Shown here one piece after another: positions 33,685 to 42,513 of a stretch of 64,000 nt of DNA. Origin of the DNA: Phorcysia thermohydrogeniphila (GTDB taxonomy: Bacteria > Aquificota > Aquificia > Desulfurobacteriales > Desulfurobacteriaceae). The position numbers and the translations under genes were made by a program. The notes beneath the pieces are model-generated. The model made no database searches. It was not told where the DNA came from and worked only from the letters and a program-made list of their open reading frames with translations. Location of the stretch: positions 62,001 through 126,000 of the forward strand of contig NZ_SMFV01000002.1 of assembly GCF_004339575.1 (NCBI RefSeq), given 5' to 3'. Numbering within the stretch: position 1 is the stretch's first letter; the number at the start of each line of letters is the position of its first letter.

Positions 33685-33693
33685 ATTATACCA
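33685..33693 (-). promoter_or_regulatory. Extended -10 promoter of mutS2
   Basis: Minus-strand TGG-TATAAT, an extended -10 box without a clear -35. The transcript would start near 33678, just before the inverted repeat. Confidence 0.55.
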
Positions 33694-33701
33694 AACCATC
33701 T

Positions 33702-34148
33702 TTAGCCTGAGAGCTCTTCCCTTGCGATTTTGTTAACGAGAGAGCCTTCTGCTCTCCCCTTAACCTTTGGCATAACGTACTGCATTACCTTGCCGAGGTC
33801 TTTCGGGGAGGAAGCCCCAACTACCTCTATGGCTTCCCTTACAAGCTCCCTGATTTCCTCTTCGCTTAACTGCTTTGGAAGGTAGGACTCAACAACTGCA
33901 AGTTCGGCCTTCTCTTTCTCAACGAGGTCCTGTCTGCCACCCTTTTCGTACATTTCAATGGCTTCGCGCCTCTGCTTGGCGTACTTCATGAGGAGCTGGA
34001 CGATTTCGTCGTCGGTGAGCTCCCCTCTCTTGTCAATCTCTGCGTTCTTGATGAGGGAATTAATCATTCTGATAGTTGAGAGCTTTACTTTGTCTTTGGC
34101 TCTCATTGCCTCTTTCATATCCTGAAGGAGACGCTCCTTAAGTCCCAT
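33702..34148 (-). CDS. yqeY: YqeY-family protein (GatB/YqeY domain)
   Basis: A 148-residue helical protein. MGLKERLLQDMKEAMRAKDKVKLSTIRMINSLIKNAEID begins the YqeY domain and the C-terminal tRNA-contact-like region LGKVMQYVMPKVKGRAEGSLVNKIAREEL ends it. Stand-alone YqeY has an unproved role, related to the tail of GatB, and often follows rpsU as it does here. GGAGAGGTT lies before the ATG. Confidence 0.93.
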   Translation of the reverse strand: MGLKERLLQDMKEAMRAKDKVKLSTIRMINSLIKNAEIDKRGELTDDEIVQLLMKYAKQRREAIEMYEKGGRQDLVEKEKAELAVVESYLPKQLSEEEIRELVREAIEVVGASSPKDLGKVMQYVMPKVKGRAEGSLVNKIAREELSG

Positions 34149-34160
34149 AACCTCTCCAGA

Positions 34161-34388
34161 TTACTTTTTCTTCTTCTTACCCTTTGGAGGGAGAAGACCA
34201 CGTTTCTTGAGAGCCTTAATAAGCCTCTTCCTTGCTGCCATAGCCTTTCTCTTTCTCTTCTCGCTTGGCTTCTCGTAGTACTCTCTCCTCTTAATCTCAG
34301 TGAGGATACCCTCTTTTTCGCAAAGCTTCTTGAACCTCTTTAGTGCTTTCTCAAACGGCTCTCCCTCACGTACGTAAACTGTTGCCAT
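34161..34388 (-). CDS. rpsU: 30S ribosomal protein S21
   Basis: A 75-residue basic protein with [43 protein letters not shown] and a lysine-rich tail. It binds near the anti-Shine-Dalgarno end of 16S rRNA. AAAAGGAGGCGATG provides the ribosome site. It heads rpsU-yqeY, and possibly a transcript reading on towards mutS2. Confidence 0.97.
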   Translation of the reverse strand: MATVYVREGEPFEKALKRFKKLCEKEGILTEIKRREYYEKPSEKRKRKAMAARKRLIKALKKRGLLPPKGKKKKK

Positions 34389-34429
34389 TAAGCATCGCCT
34401 CCTTTTATCTGGTTTTTTTACGCTTGGCT

Positions 34430-34458
34430 ATTATATGCTTTCAGTTAAGTATTAGCAA
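34430..34458 (-). promoter_or_regulatory. Promoter of rpsU-yqeY
   Basis: Minus-strand TTGCTA (34453-34458), 17 bases, TATAAT (34430-34435). The leader is about 35 bases. Confidence 0.7.
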
Positions 34459-34461
34459 CCT

Positions 34462-35460
34462 TTATCCCTCCTTTAGCCACTTGGCGGCGTCTTTAGCGTG
34501 GTAGGTGAGAATGAGGTCTGCTCCGGCTCTCTTCATTGAGAGGAGGGTTTCTAAAACTACCTTCCTTTCGTCTATCCACCCTTTCATTGCGGCTGCTTTG
34601 ACCATTGCGTATTCACCGCTAACGTTATAGGCGGCCGTTGGGTATTTAAAGGTTTCTTTTACTCTCCTTATTACGTCCATGTAGGCAAGGGCAGGCTTAA
34701 CCATTACAATGTCTGCTCCTTCCTGAATGTCTAAGGCAACTTCCCTTAGGGCTTCGTCTGAGTTTGCCGGGTCCATCTGGTAGGAGCGTCTATCTCCAAA
34801 GGATGGGGCTGATTCTGCAGCGTCTCTAAATGGGCCGTAGTAGGCTGAGGCGTACTTGGCTGCGTAGGACATTATGGGAATTTCTGTAAATCCGGCCTCG
34901 TCTAAGGCTTCCCTTATTGCCTTTATCATTCCGTCCATCATTCCAGAAGGAGCAACCATATCTGCACCGGCTTTAGCGTGGGATACAACCTGCTTCTTTA
35001 AGAGCTCTAAGGTTCTATCGTTATCAACGTTGCAGGAATCCCCGTCACACTTTAGGTAGCCACAGTGGCCGTGGGAAGTGTACTCACAGAAACAGACGTC
35101 TGTTATTACGTACATGTCGGGATACTCTTTCTTGATTGCCCTTATAGCTCTCTGGATTATTCCCTCATCTGAGAAGGAGTCTGAGCCGAGCTCGTCCTTG
35201 TGGGCAGGGATTCCAAAGAGGATAATAGCAGGGATTCCGAGCTCTTTAACCTCTCCTACTTCCTCTATAACCCTATCTATGGAGTAGCGGTACTGGCCGG
35301 GCATTGATGGGATTTCCTCTTTTACGCCTTCTCCCTCAACGATGAATAGGGGGTATATGAAGTCGTCAACGCTTAAAACGTTCTCCCTTACCATTCTCCT
35401 GATGGTTTCGTTTTTCCTGAGCCTTCTTAAACGGAGCTCTGGAAACTTACCGGTAATCAT
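34462..35460 (-). CDS. hemB: Delta-aminolevulinic acid dehydratase (porphobilinogen synthase)
   Basis: Joins two aminolevulinate molecules to porphobilinogen. The 332-residue barrel shows the zinc cysteine cluster [14 protein letters not shown], the two Schiff-base lysines in [23 protein letters not shown] and [11 protein letters not shown], and PSGMMDGMI. The cysteine cluster indicates a zinc-type enzyme. It is the last gene of hemC-hemD-hemB, reading on the minus strand. Confidence 0.97.
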   Translation of the reverse strand: MITGKFPELRLRRLRKNETIRRMVRENVLSVDDFIYPLFIVEGEGVKEEIPSMPGQYRYSIDRVIEEVGEVKELGIPAIILFGIPAHKDELGSDSFSDEGIIQRAIRAIKKEYPDMYVITDVCFCEYTSHGHCGYLKCDGDSCNVDNDRTLELLKKQVVSHAKAGADMVAPSGMMDGMIKAIREALDEAGFTEIPIMSYAAKYASAYYGPFRDAAESAPSFGDRRSYQMDPANSDEALREVALDIQEGADIVMVKPALAYMDVIRRVKETFKYPTAAYNVSGEYAMVKAAAMKGWIDERKVVLETLLSMKRAGADLILTYHAKDAAKWLKEG

Positions 35461-35470
35461 TGCTCCCTCC

Positions 35471-36190
35471 TTAATTCGTTTTGAGTTCAGAGATTATCAG
35501 CTCTACAATACCGTCTAAGGTGTAGGTAGAAGGGATTTTAAAGACCTTAAAGCCCCTCTTTTCAATTGCCTTTGCCGTTACGTGGCCAATGGGGATTAGT
35601 TTTGCCCTTCTAAGGAGCTCCTCTGAGGAGTCTCCAAGGAGTTCTAAGAAAGCTTTAAAGTTTGACGGGCTTGTAAAGGCTAAAACCTCAAATCCATTCT
35701 GGATTTCCCTTTGTAACTGCTCCTTACGTGAAGAGTCCGGAACGGTCTCATAGACAAGGAGCTCCTTAACGACTGCTCCCTGCTCACTTAAAAACTCTGA
35801 AACAAGTTTCCTTGCCACCTTAGGCCTGACTATTAAAAAGCGTTTCCCTTTTAAGTCTAAGGTTTTTAGGAGCTCAATAACTCCCTCTCCACTAAAGTTT
35901 TCAGGAATGAGGGGCTCTATTCCGAGCTCTCTTAACTTTTGGGAGGTGGAGCTCCCAACGGCTATGAACTTGGCATTCTTAAACTCAGAAGGAGAAACCC
36001 TTGAAAAGAAGTGTTTAACTCCGTTCTTGCTTGAGATAACTACGAAATCGGGGTTAAACCGGTAGGCCTCTTCCGGCTCAAAAGGTAGAGGAGAGGTCTT
36101 TATGAGGGGAAAGGCTGTTACGCTAAATCCAGCTTTTTTAAGTCTTTCCTCCTGCTCTCTTGAAACTTCAGCAGAGATGAAAACCCTCAC
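35471..36190 (-). CDS. hemD: Uroporphyrinogen-III synthase
   Basis: A 239-residue two-domain protein that closes and inverts ring D of hydroxymethylbilane. Sequence conservation in this family is low; supporting features are [54 protein letters not shown] and [16 protein letters not shown], plus its place between hemC and hemB. The start overlaps the hemC stop (4 bases). Confidence 0.9.
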   Translation of the reverse strand: MRVFISAEVSREQEERLKKAGFSVTAFPLIKTSPLPFEPEEAYRFNPDFVVISSKNGVKHFFSRVSPSEFKNAKFIAVGSSTSQKLRELGIEPLIPENFSGEGVIELLKTLDLKGKRFLIVRPKVARKLVSEFLSEQGAVVKELLVYETVPDSSRKEQLQREIQNGFEVLAFTSPSNFKAFLELLGDSSEELLRRAKLIPIGHVTAKAIEKRGFKVFKIPSTYTLDGIVELIISELKTN

Positions 36191-37122
36191 TTTTCCCCCA
36201 AGAGCTCCTTAAGTATCTCCCTTCCTCCGGCAGAGAGGAGTCTTTCTGCAACTTCTGTTCCTACGCGGTCTGCCTCTTCAATGGAGTTTACCCTAAATAC
36301 GCCCTCTTCCTTGTAGAAGAACTCTCCGTTAAGGTCAGAGATAAAGGCCCTTACGTGAACTTTCCCTTCCTTAACCTCTGCGTAGCACCCGAGGGGAACT
36401 TGACAACCACCCTCAACGGTTCTTAAGAAAGCCCTCTCAACTGTTGCGGCAATTTCGGAGCTCTTACAGTTTACAGCTTTCCTTACTATCCTGATGATTT
36501 CATCGTCTCCTTCTCTTCCCTCAATTCCTAAAATCCCTTGAGAGACGGAAGGAATCATTTTGTCAACGGGTAGGATTTGGTCTATCTCATTTTCCCAGCC
36601 GAGCCTCTTTACGCCTGCTGCTGCCAAGATTATGGCGTCGTACTGTCCCTCCTTTAACTTCCTGATTCTCGTGTCAACGTTTCCCCTTAAGTCCTTTATA
36701 TTAAGGTCTGGCCTTAAGATTTTTAGCTGAGCCTTCCTCCTTAAGGAGCTCGTTCCGACGGTAGCGCCTTGCGGAAGCGTTTCAAGGGTGTACTTTCCAC
36801 AGGAGAGGAATGCGTCCCGGGGGTCTTCTCTTTTTGAAAAGGCTATGAGGGTTAATCCATCCGGAAGTTTTGAAGGAACGTCCTTTAAGCTGTGAACGGC
36901 TATGTCAACTTCTCCTCTTAGCATTGCCTCTTCAATTTCTTTTGTGAAGAGTCCCTTGTCTCCGATTTTTGCCAGAGGAACGTCAAGGATTTTGTCTCCT
37001 TTTGTTGTTATTTTTACGAGCTCTACTTCAACGCCGGGGAACTTTTTCTCTATCTGCTCCTTTACCCACTCGGACTGCCAGAGGGCAAGCTTGCTCTTCC
37101 TCGTCCCGATTCGGATTTTCAT
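36187..37122 (-). CDS. hemC: Porphobilinogen deaminase (hydroxymethylbilane synthase)
   Basis: Polymerises four porphobilinogen units on a dipyrromethane cofactor. The 311-residue protein shows RIGTRKSKLALWQSEWVK, AVHSLKDVPSKLPDGL, GTSSLRRKAQL, DLRGNVDTRIRKL and the cofactor cysteine in EGGCQVPLGCYAE. A GGAGGAAAG ribosome site lies before the ATG. It is the first gene of the hemCDB operon, divergent from waaF. Confidence 0.97.
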   Translation of the reverse strand: MKIRIGTRKSKLALWQSEWVKEQIEKKFPGVEVELVKITTKGDKILDVPLAKIGDKGLFTKEIEEAMLRGEVDIAVHSLKDVPSKLPDGLTLIAFSKREDPRDAFLSCGKYTLETLPQGATVGTSSLRRKAQLKILRPDLNIKDLRGNVDTRIRKLKEGQYDAIILAAAGVKRLGWENEIDQILPVDKMIPSVSQGILGIEGREGDDEIIRIVRKAVNCKSSEIAATVERAFLRTVEGGCQVPLGCYAEVKEGKVHVRAFISDLNGEFFYKEEGVFRVNSIEEADRVGTEVAERLLSAGGREILKELLGEK

Positions 37123-37161
37123 TTTATCTTTCCTCCAGAACAGAACTTACCTTAAGGAGGA

Positions 37162-37169
37162 ATTATAAT
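37162..37169. promoter_or_regulatory. Palindromic shared -10 between hemC and waaF
   Basis: ATTATAAT is its own complement, so a TATAAT hexamer can be read on both strands between the divergent genes. No strong -35 is seen on either side. Confidence 0.4.
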
Positions 37170-37199
37170 CTCACGCCAAAGTTTTTTAGGAGTGGTAGA

Positions 37200-38201
37200 T
37201 TGAGAAGAGTTCTCGTTTTTCAGACGGCCTTTTTGGGAGACCTGATACTCGTTTCGCCACTTCTTAAGTCGCTGAAGAGAACTTTTCCGGGTGCAGAGGT
37301 CTCCTTAGTTGTTAGGAAGGGCTTTGAGGAGGTTTTTAGGGGAGCTCCCTTCGTTTCACAGATTATTCCCTTTGACAAGAAGGGCGTCTGGAAGTTTTCA
37401 CGGCTTTTAGCTTCAGGAGACTTTGAACTTGTCGTTTCTCCCCACAGGTCTCACCGCACTTCCCTTATCCTCTGGCTTTCGGGGATTAAAAGGCGAATTG
37501 GCTTTGATAAAGCAGGATTTTCCTTCTTTTATACGGATAGAGTGAAGTATAGAATGGGAAAAGGAATTCACGAGATAGACAGAAACCTTGACCTTTTAAG
37601 ACCCTTAGAGAGGGATTACTCTGTAGTTTACGATAGAGAACCGGAGCTCCCTCTAACCCCTGCTGAAGTTGGAAAAGCCCTGAAAAAGTTTTCCCTTGAA
37701 AAGTCCTACGTTGTTCTTGCCCCCGGCTCTGTCTGGAGGACTAAGGCTTGGCTTCCCGAATACTACGCCGAGGTTGCAAATTACTTTAAAGGGAAAGGTT
37801 TAACCGTTGTTCTTGTCGGCTCGCCTTCAGATTCTCCCTACTGTAAGCGGGTAGAGGAGCTCTCTGAGGGAGTTATTAACCTCTGCGGGAAAACTTCATT
37901 GAGGGAGTTCTTCTCTGTAGTAAAGGGAGCTCTCCTTGTTATTTCTAATGACTCCTCTCCGGTTCACGTGGCAATTTCTGTTGGAACGCCGGTTCTTGAG
38001 ATTTACGGTGCTACCGTTCCTGAGTTTGGTTTCTTTCCTTATAGGAACGGCCTTTACGTTGAGCTGGAAGACCTTCACTGTCGTCCCTGTGGAATTCACG
38101 GAGGGAGAAAGTGTCCAGAGGGACATTTTAAGTGTATGGTTGACCTAAAGCCGGAAGTTGTTATAGAGAAGGCCGAGGAACTTTTGAGTAGTCTCTCATA
38201 A
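37200..38201 (+). CDS. waaF: ADP-heptose--LPS heptosyltransferase (GT9)
   Basis: Adds heptose to the lipopolysaccharide inner core. The 333-residue protein begins RRVLVFQTAFLGDLILVSPLLKSLKRTFPGAEVSLV and contains VVLAPGSVWRTKAWLPEYYAE and NDSSPVHVAISVGTPVLEIYGATVPEFGFFPY, the nucleotide-sugar site of GT9 enzymes. The start is TTG at 37200 with AGGAG 7 bases upstream; an open frame extends upstream into hemC but has no start signal. WaaF or WaaC cannot be separated with certainty. hldA at 61479 supplies the same pathway. Confidence 0.88.
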   Translation: MRRVLVFQTAFLGDLILVSPLLKSLKRTFPGAEVSLVVRKGFEEVFRGAPFVSQIIPFDKKGVWKFSRLLASGDFELVVSPHRSHRTSLILWLSGIKRRIGFDKAGFSFFYTDRVKYRMGKGIHEIDRNLDLLRPLERDYSVVYDREPELPLTPAEVGKALKKFSLEKSYVVLAPGSVWRTKAWLPEYYAEVANYFKGKGLTVVLVGSPSDSPYCKRVEELSEGVINLCGKTSLREFFSVVKGALLVISNDSSPVHVAISVGTPVLEIYGATVPEFGFFPYRNGLYVELEDLHCRPCGIHGGRKCPEGHFKCMVDLKPEVVIEKAEELLSSLS

Positions 38202-38258
38202 TTTTCACAATTTGGTGGTATATTTCAGTATCCCAAATCAGTTAGAGGAGGAAGATAA

Positions 38259-39455
38259 ATGAACATACGGGTTACTCCTTTAGACGTTCAGCCGGTCTGG
38301 AGCTCCGAGATTGAAATCGTTGAGAGGAAGGGGATTGGGCACCCCGATACTATCTGTGATGCCCTTGCTGAAAGGCTGTCTGCGGAGCTCTGTAAGTTCT
38401 ACAAGGAGAAGTTTGGATTTGTTCTCCACCACAACGTTGATAAGAACCTCCTCGTAGGTGGAAGGGCTGAGCCAAAGTTTGGTGGAGGAGAAGTTATTGA
38501 GTCCATTGAGATATTCCTCTCCGGTAGGGCAATTAAGGAGTACAAAGGAGTAAAAGTTCCTGTTGAGGAAATTGCAGTTGAGAGTGCAAAGGAATGGCTT
38601 AAGGAGAACATTCACGCGATAGATCCTGAAAAGCACGTGAAGATATACACCCACATAAGGCCTGGTTCTGTAGACCTCGTTGACATTTACATGAGACAGC
38701 TCAAAGAGGGTGTTCCCCTTTCAAACGATACCTCCTTTGGTGTCGGCTACGCTCCCTTTGACGACCTTGAGAACGTTGTCTACCACATAGAGAAGAAGCT
38801 CAACGATAAGAAGACTAAGGAAGCTCATCCAGAGATTGGAGAAGACATTAAGGTAATGGGCGTTCGCATAGGGGAGAAAATCAAGATAACAATCGCCTGT
38901 GCCTTTGTTGATAGGTTCGTAAAGGACATAAACGACTACGTTGAGAAGAGAGAGAACGTTAGGAATATGGCCTACGAGGTTGCCAAGCAGTTTACAGAGA
39001 GGGAAGTTGAAGTTCACATAAACACCGGTGACGACATTGAGAACCAGAACGTCTACATAACCGTTACGGGAACTTCCTCTGAGGCCGGAGACGACGGAGA
39101 AGTCGGAAGAGGTAACAGGGTAAACGGCTTAATTACTCCATATAGACCTATGAGCCTTGAAGCTGCTGCCGGTAAGAACCCGATTACACACGTCGGAAAG
39201 CTCTACAACATTACAGCTAACGAGATAGCCAAAGCTGTTGTTGAGAGCATTCCTGAAATTGAAGAGGCCTACTGCTACATGGTGAGCCAGATAGGAAAGC
39301 CGGTTAACGAACCTTTAGCTGTTGACGTTAAGGTTAGAGCTAAGGAAGAGCCCGCGAAGTTCCAAGAACCCATAGAGAAAATCGTAAAAGAGTGCCTTGC
39401 CGGCATGAAAGACACTTGGAAGAGACTCGTTGAAGAGGAGATAACCGTTTACTAA
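38259..39455 (+). CDS. metK: S-adenosylmethionine synthase, archaeal type
   Basis: Makes SAM from methionine and ATP. The 398-residue protein is of the archaeal family (PF01941), not the usual bacterial Met[113 protein letters not shown]. The catalytic His of GHPD and the phosphate loop GRGNRVNG are visible. AGAGGAGGAAG precedes the ATG. A terminator follows directly. Confidence 0.96.
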   Translation: MNIRVTPLDVQPVWSSEIEIVERKGIGHPDTICDALAERLSAELCKFYKEKFGFVLHHNVDKNLLVGGRAEPKFGGGEVIESIEIFLSGRAIKEYKGVKVPVEEIAVESAKEWLKENIHAIDPEKHVKIYTHIRPGSVDLVDIYMRQLKEGVPLSNDTSFGVGYAPFDDLENVVYHIEKKLNDKKTKEAHPEIGEDIKVMGVRIGEKIKITIACAFVDRFVKDINDYVEKRENVRNMAYEVAKQFTEREVEVHINTGDDIENQNVYITVTGTSSEAGDDGEVGRGNRVNGLITPYRPMSLEAAAGKNPITHVGKLYNITANEIAKAVVESIPEIEEAYCYMVSQIGKPVNEPLAVDVKVRAKEEPAKFQEPIEKIVKECLAGMKDTWKRLVEEEITVY

Positions 39456-39460
39456 TCTAT

Positions 39461-39486
39461 CTCCCTCCCTCGCGGGAGGGAGTTTT
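39461..39486 (+). terminator. Rho-independent terminator of metK
   Basis: A 9-base-pair stem CTCCCTCCC/GGGAGGGAG with loop TCGC and a TTTT tail, six bases after the metK stop. Confidence 0.88.
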
Positions 39487-39538
39487 GAGTTATAAAATTG
39501 TTTAGGTAGGGTAATGTAAATAGGGAGGCTTTCCCCCG

Positions 39539-39916
39539 ATGGGGTACACTTTACCTTTAGAAGTTTATGAAGCCATACGAAAGGTAGTAAAGGATGAAAA
39601 TGTTGCAAAGGAAGTCATTAAAACTATTGAGAAAAGTCTTGAAGTAATTGAGGAGAAGGCTAAGGAACAGAAGGTTGTGGTTAAAGCCGAGCTAAAAGAT
39701 GAGTTGAGAAAAGAGCTGATTACAAAAGAGGAGTTTTTCGGAGAAATTGGCAAATTAAGACAGGAAATGGAGACAATAAGACAAGAACTAAAGGGGGAAA
39801 TAAGGGAGCTTGGAATTTATCTAAAGTTTTTAATTATTCTTCTAATTATCGGTTTTACGTTGTTTAATCCGAACTTCTTTGAGCTTTTAAAACTGGTTGC
39901 TGGGATGTTTAAGTAA
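39539..39916 (+). CDS. Coiled-coil protein with C-terminal membrane anchor (DUF1640-like)
   Basis: A 125-residue protein. Residues about 20-95 are a charged coiled coil (KTIEKSLEVIEEKAKEQKVV, EIGKLRQEMETIRQELKGEI) and residues about 96-112 are one hydrophobic span (FLIILLIIGFTLFNP). The architecture is like DUF1640/CCDC90 proteins, which occur in several copies in Aquificota. The N-terminus LPLEVYEAIRKVVKDENVAKEVI is a short helical domain. Role unknown. Confidence 0.65.
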   Translation: MGYTLPLEVYEAIRKVVKDENVAKEVIKTIEKSLEVIEEKAKEQKVVVKAELKDELRKELITKEEFFGEIGKLRQEMETIRQELKGEIRELGIYLKFLIILLIIGFTLFNPNFFELLKLVAGMFK

Positions 39917-39920
39917 TCTA

Positions 39921-40958
39921 TTATCTATCGTCCATTTTGAAAGTTTTACCGTTAAAGCTTCTAAAGATGTATCTATTTCCTTCCTTCCTATAGCGCTCGG
40001 GCATTAGGGGGACTTTTCCGTAGCCGCCGGGGCCGTCAACGGCGTAGTAGGGAATTGCAAGGGGAGAGAGTTTCTTAAAGAGCTCCTCCACTATCTCCAA
40101 GCCCTTCGTTATTGTTGTTGAAAAGTGCATTACTCCCTTAACAGGATCGCAGTGAAAGAGATAGTAGGGGCGAACTTTAATCTTTTGGAGCTCCCTAAAC
40201 AGCTTTTCAAGGATTTCGGGAGAGTCGTTTACTCCCTTTAAGAGAACTGTCTGGTTGTTTACTGGAATTCCGGCCTTTAAAAGGTTTCTAACGGCCAACT
40301 TGGCCTCTTCGGTTATCTCGTCCGGGTGGTTAAAGTGGGTGTTCACCCAGACCTTTTCGGCCTCCTCTAATAGTGAAAGGAGCTCCCTCTCAAAGAGCTT
40401 TTGAGGGAATACGACGGGAAGCCTCGTTCCTATTCTTATCACTTCAACGTGTTCTATTTCTTTTAGACTGAGTAAGAGTTTCCTTAGTTTTTCAATGGGG
40501 AGTATTAAAGGCTCTCCTCCCGATATAAGGACGTCCCTTACCTTTTTGTTCTCCCTCACGTAGCTTACGGCCTTTTCTATCTCATCATCGCTTATGAAAA
40601 ATGGAGGTTTCTTCCAGTTCCTCTTCCTCATACAGAAACGGCAGAGGACGGGGCAGACGTTTGTCGTGACGATTAGAACCCTATCAGGGTAGCGGTGGGT
40701 GAGGAGGGAGGTTTTCTTATCCCTCTCCTCACATAGGGGGTCTTCACTTCCAAAGCGCTGTATGCTGTCGTCAACTTCTTCTAAGGAGGGTAGGAGCATC
40801 CTCCTAACGGCTAAGCTTTTTGAGGCTATCCTGAGGTAGTACTCTGTTGACGAAAAAGGGTAAAGGGAGGTAACCTCTTTAAAGGCTTCCTTTTCCCTAT
40901 CTGAGAGCTCCAGAAACCTTTCTACCTCTTTTAAGGTTTTTATGAACTTCTCACTCAA
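39921..40958 (-). CDS. KamA-family radical-SAM aminomutase
   Basis: A 345-residue radical-SAM enzyme of the lysine 2,3-aminomutase family. The cluster motif CPVLCRFCMRKRNW (Cys102, 106, 109), DVLISGGEPLILP, HFNHPDEITEEAKLAVRNLLKAGIPVNNQTVLLKGVND and YYLFHCDPVKGVMHFSTTI are visible. The lysine that binds PLP is probably in GGYGKVPLMP. It could be a lysine or glutamate 2,3-aminomutase, or EpmB, which beta-lysylates EF-P. The length of 345 is nearer EpmB than the larger catabolic KamA, but no epmA or efp is adjacent. It overlaps the preceding gene by four bases. Confidence 0.82.
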   Translation of the reverse strand: MSEKFIKTLKEVERFLELSDREKEAFKEVTSLYPFSSTEYYLRIASKSLAVRRMLLPSLEEVDDSIQRFGSEDPLCEERDKKTSLLTHRYPDRVLIVTTNVCPVLCRFCMRKRNWKKPPFFISDDEIEKAVSYVRENKKVRDVLISGGEPLILPIEKLRKLLLSLKEIEHVEVIRIGTRLPVVFPQKLFERELLSLLEEAEKVWVNTHFNHPDEITEEAKLAVRNLLKAGIPVNNQTVLLKGVNDSPEILEKLFRELQKIKVRPYYLFHCDPVKGVMHFSTTITKGLEIVEELFKKLSPLAIPYYAVDGPGGYGKVPLMPERYRKEGNRYIFRSFNGKTFKMDDR

Positions 40959-41701
40959 TCAAAGCTCCAGCCGGAAGCGTCAAGTTCTTGGTAGATTGAA
41001 TCCCTCTGACCGAAGCGGACAAACTTTATGGTGTTTGAGTCCATCTTCAGGTATATAGCCCTGTACTCGCCATAGGGGGAGGTTACCCTTATCCTGTATA
41101 TGTCGTGCTTGCTGTCTCTCTTTAAGAGCCTTGAGGTTGAGTCAATCCTTGAAAGGGCAGAGATAAAGCTGTCAAAGAGGAAAGGCCTTACGGCGACCTC
41201 CTTAACCATGTCCTTCCTGAAGCGCTTAGAAAAGAGGACTTTCAGATTGTTCCTTCCACCTGCAAGCTCAGAGACAGAGCCTAAGGCTACCTCTATGAAG
41301 AGCTCCACCCTTGCCTTTGGGACTTCCTTAGATTTTAGGCTTTCTATCTGCTTTTCTTTTTCGGCAAGTTCTCCCTTTAGCTTTGCTACCTCTTCCCTTA
41401 GGGAGTCAATACTTCTCTTGTACTCGTCAACCCTTTCAAGCTCTTTCCTCTTCTCTTCAAGGAGCTCCTTCTCCCTTTTTAACACCTCAAGCTGGTTTCT
41501 GAGCTCTGCAATCTCTTTAAAGAGCTCCTTTATCTTCCTATCCTTTCCTTTAAGCTTTTCATTTAAGTTCTTTATCTGATTTATGAGGTTTTCCCTGCTC
41601 TCTTTCTTGGGGAGTGGACGTTTAACAACTTTCTGCTGGAGCCTCTTGGCTTCTGCCTGCAAGAAATATTCCTCTATATCCCTAAACCCTTTTCTCACCA
41701 T
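40955..41701 (-). CDS. Coiled-coil protein with a RelE-like C-terminal domain
   Basis: A 248-residue protein. Residues about 34-127 are a long charged coiled coil (NLINQIKNLNEKLKGKDRKI, ELLEEKRKELERVDEYKRS). The C-terminal part (about 152-241) has the look of a RelE/ParE fold: LKVLFSKRFRKDM, then DIYRIRVTSPYGEYRAIYLKMDSNTIKFVRFGQRDSIYQEL, similar to the RIRVGDYR and IGHRxxIY strands of RelE-like toxins. The pairing of a coiled coil with this fold is not a form I recognise, and a housekeeping RNA-binding role is equally possible. The start ATG at 41701 is divergent from the metallo-hydrolase; the stop overlaps the KamA gene. Confidence 0.55.
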   Translation of the reverse strand: MVRKGFRDIEEYFLQAEAKRLQQKVVKRPLPKKESRENLINQIKNLNEKLKGKDRKIKELFKEIAELRNQLEVLKREKELLEEKRKELERVDEYKRSIDSLREEVAKLKGELAEKEKQIESLKSKEVPKARVELFIEVALGSVSELAGGRNNLKVLFSKRFRKDMVKEVAVRPFLFDSFISALSRIDSTSRLLKRDSKHDIYRIRVTSPYGEYRAIYLKMDSNTIKFVRFGQRDSIYQELDASGWSFD

Positions 41702-41738
41702 CGTGCTTTTCTCCTAAGGGGGAGTTAAATTAAAAACC

Positions 41739-42488
41739 ATGGGGCAAGGCCGAATAGAAAATTTAGGTCACTCTTCATTCCTCGTAAAGGTAGGCGGTAG
41801 AACCATTCTTACAGACCCCTTCCTTACAGACTCTGCCGGTGGAATAAAGAGGGTAGTTCCTCCTGCAAAACTTCCTGAGGAGCTCTCCCCCGACGTTGTC
41901 TTGATCTCCCACGCCCACTACGACCACTTGGATTTAAAGACCTTGAGGAGACTAAAGGGAGAATTTACTGTGGTAACCCCTGAAAGGTGTGCTAAAGTGG
42001 TAAAAGGAAGGGAGGTTGTGGAACTGGCCGACTTTGAGTCCACAGAGGTAAAGGGAATAAAAATCCTAAAAGTTCCTGCAAAGCACAACAGGGGGAGGAA
42101 CATTCTCTACCCAGACACAGGCGTTGGTGGCTTTGTCTTTACGGTAGAAGGTTTAACCTTTTACTTTGCCGGCGATACAGCCTTTTCGCCGGAGCTTTAC
42201 GCCTTAATAGCCGAGAGGGCTCCAGCGATAGACTTTGCAATGCTTCCTATAGGAGGCTTCATGCCTTTCCCTTTTAGGAGGTTTCACCAAACTCCGGAAG
42301 AGGCGTTTAGAGGTTTCTGTCTTTTAAATGCCCGCAACCTTGTCCCTATTCACTTTGGGACTTGGCACCTCATCCCTTTCTACGTGAAGAGGGAGAAAGC
42401 CGTTGAAAGGCTTCTTTCCTGTAGCTATATTTGTGGACGGGAAAAGGGAGTTCTGGTTATCAGGCCGGGGGAGTTTTTTGACATTTAA
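41739..42488 (+). CDS. Metallo-beta-lactamase-fold hydrolase (NAPE-PLD/UlaG-like)
   Basis: A 249-residue hydrolase. Metal-site motif SHAHYDHLD (the HxHxDH motif, about residues 58-66), further ligands in VPAKHNRGR and FAGDTAF, and the late His in PIHFGTWH. The N-terminal ENLGHSSFLVKVGGRTILTDPFL is the typical start of the UlaG/NAPE-PLD branch. The substrate is not predictable; membrane phospholipid, RNA-like or sugar-phosphate substrates are known for relatives. Confidence 0.85.
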   Translation: MGQGRIENLGHSSFLVKVGGRTILTDPFLTDSAGGIKRVVPPAKLPEELSPDVVLISHAHYDHLDLKTLRRLKGEFTVVTPERCAKVVKGREVVELADFESTEVKGIKILKVPAKHNRGRNILYPDTGVGGFVFTVEGLTFYFAGDTAFSPELYALIAERAPAIDFAMLPIGGFMPFPFRRFHQTPEEAFRGFCLLNARNLVPIHFGTWHLIPFYVKREKAVERLLSCSYICGREKGVLVIRPGEFFDI

Positions 42489-42506
42489 CCGCTTTTTTAG
42501 TAGTTT
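42478..42506 (+). promoter_or_regulatory. Promoter that would give a leaderless secA-leader transcript
   Basis: Perfect TTGACA (42478-42483), 17 bases, TAGTTT (42501-42506). The expected start (about 42513-42514) coincides with the ATG of the exported leader protein, which has no Shine-Dalgarno sequence, so the transcript may be leaderless. Confidence 0.6.
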
Positions 42507-42513
42507 TAACCCC

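Noticed and set aside
36969-37199. Extended N-terminus of WaaF overlapping hemC
   Set aside because: The extra 77 residues are basic and unstructured, antisense to hemC, and lack a ribosome site. TTG at 37200 has a good one and restores family length.
42403-42513. Longer N-terminus for the secA leader protein
   Set aside because: It lies inside the metallo-hydrolase gene and would hide the signal peptide; promoter and ATG at 42514 fit better.
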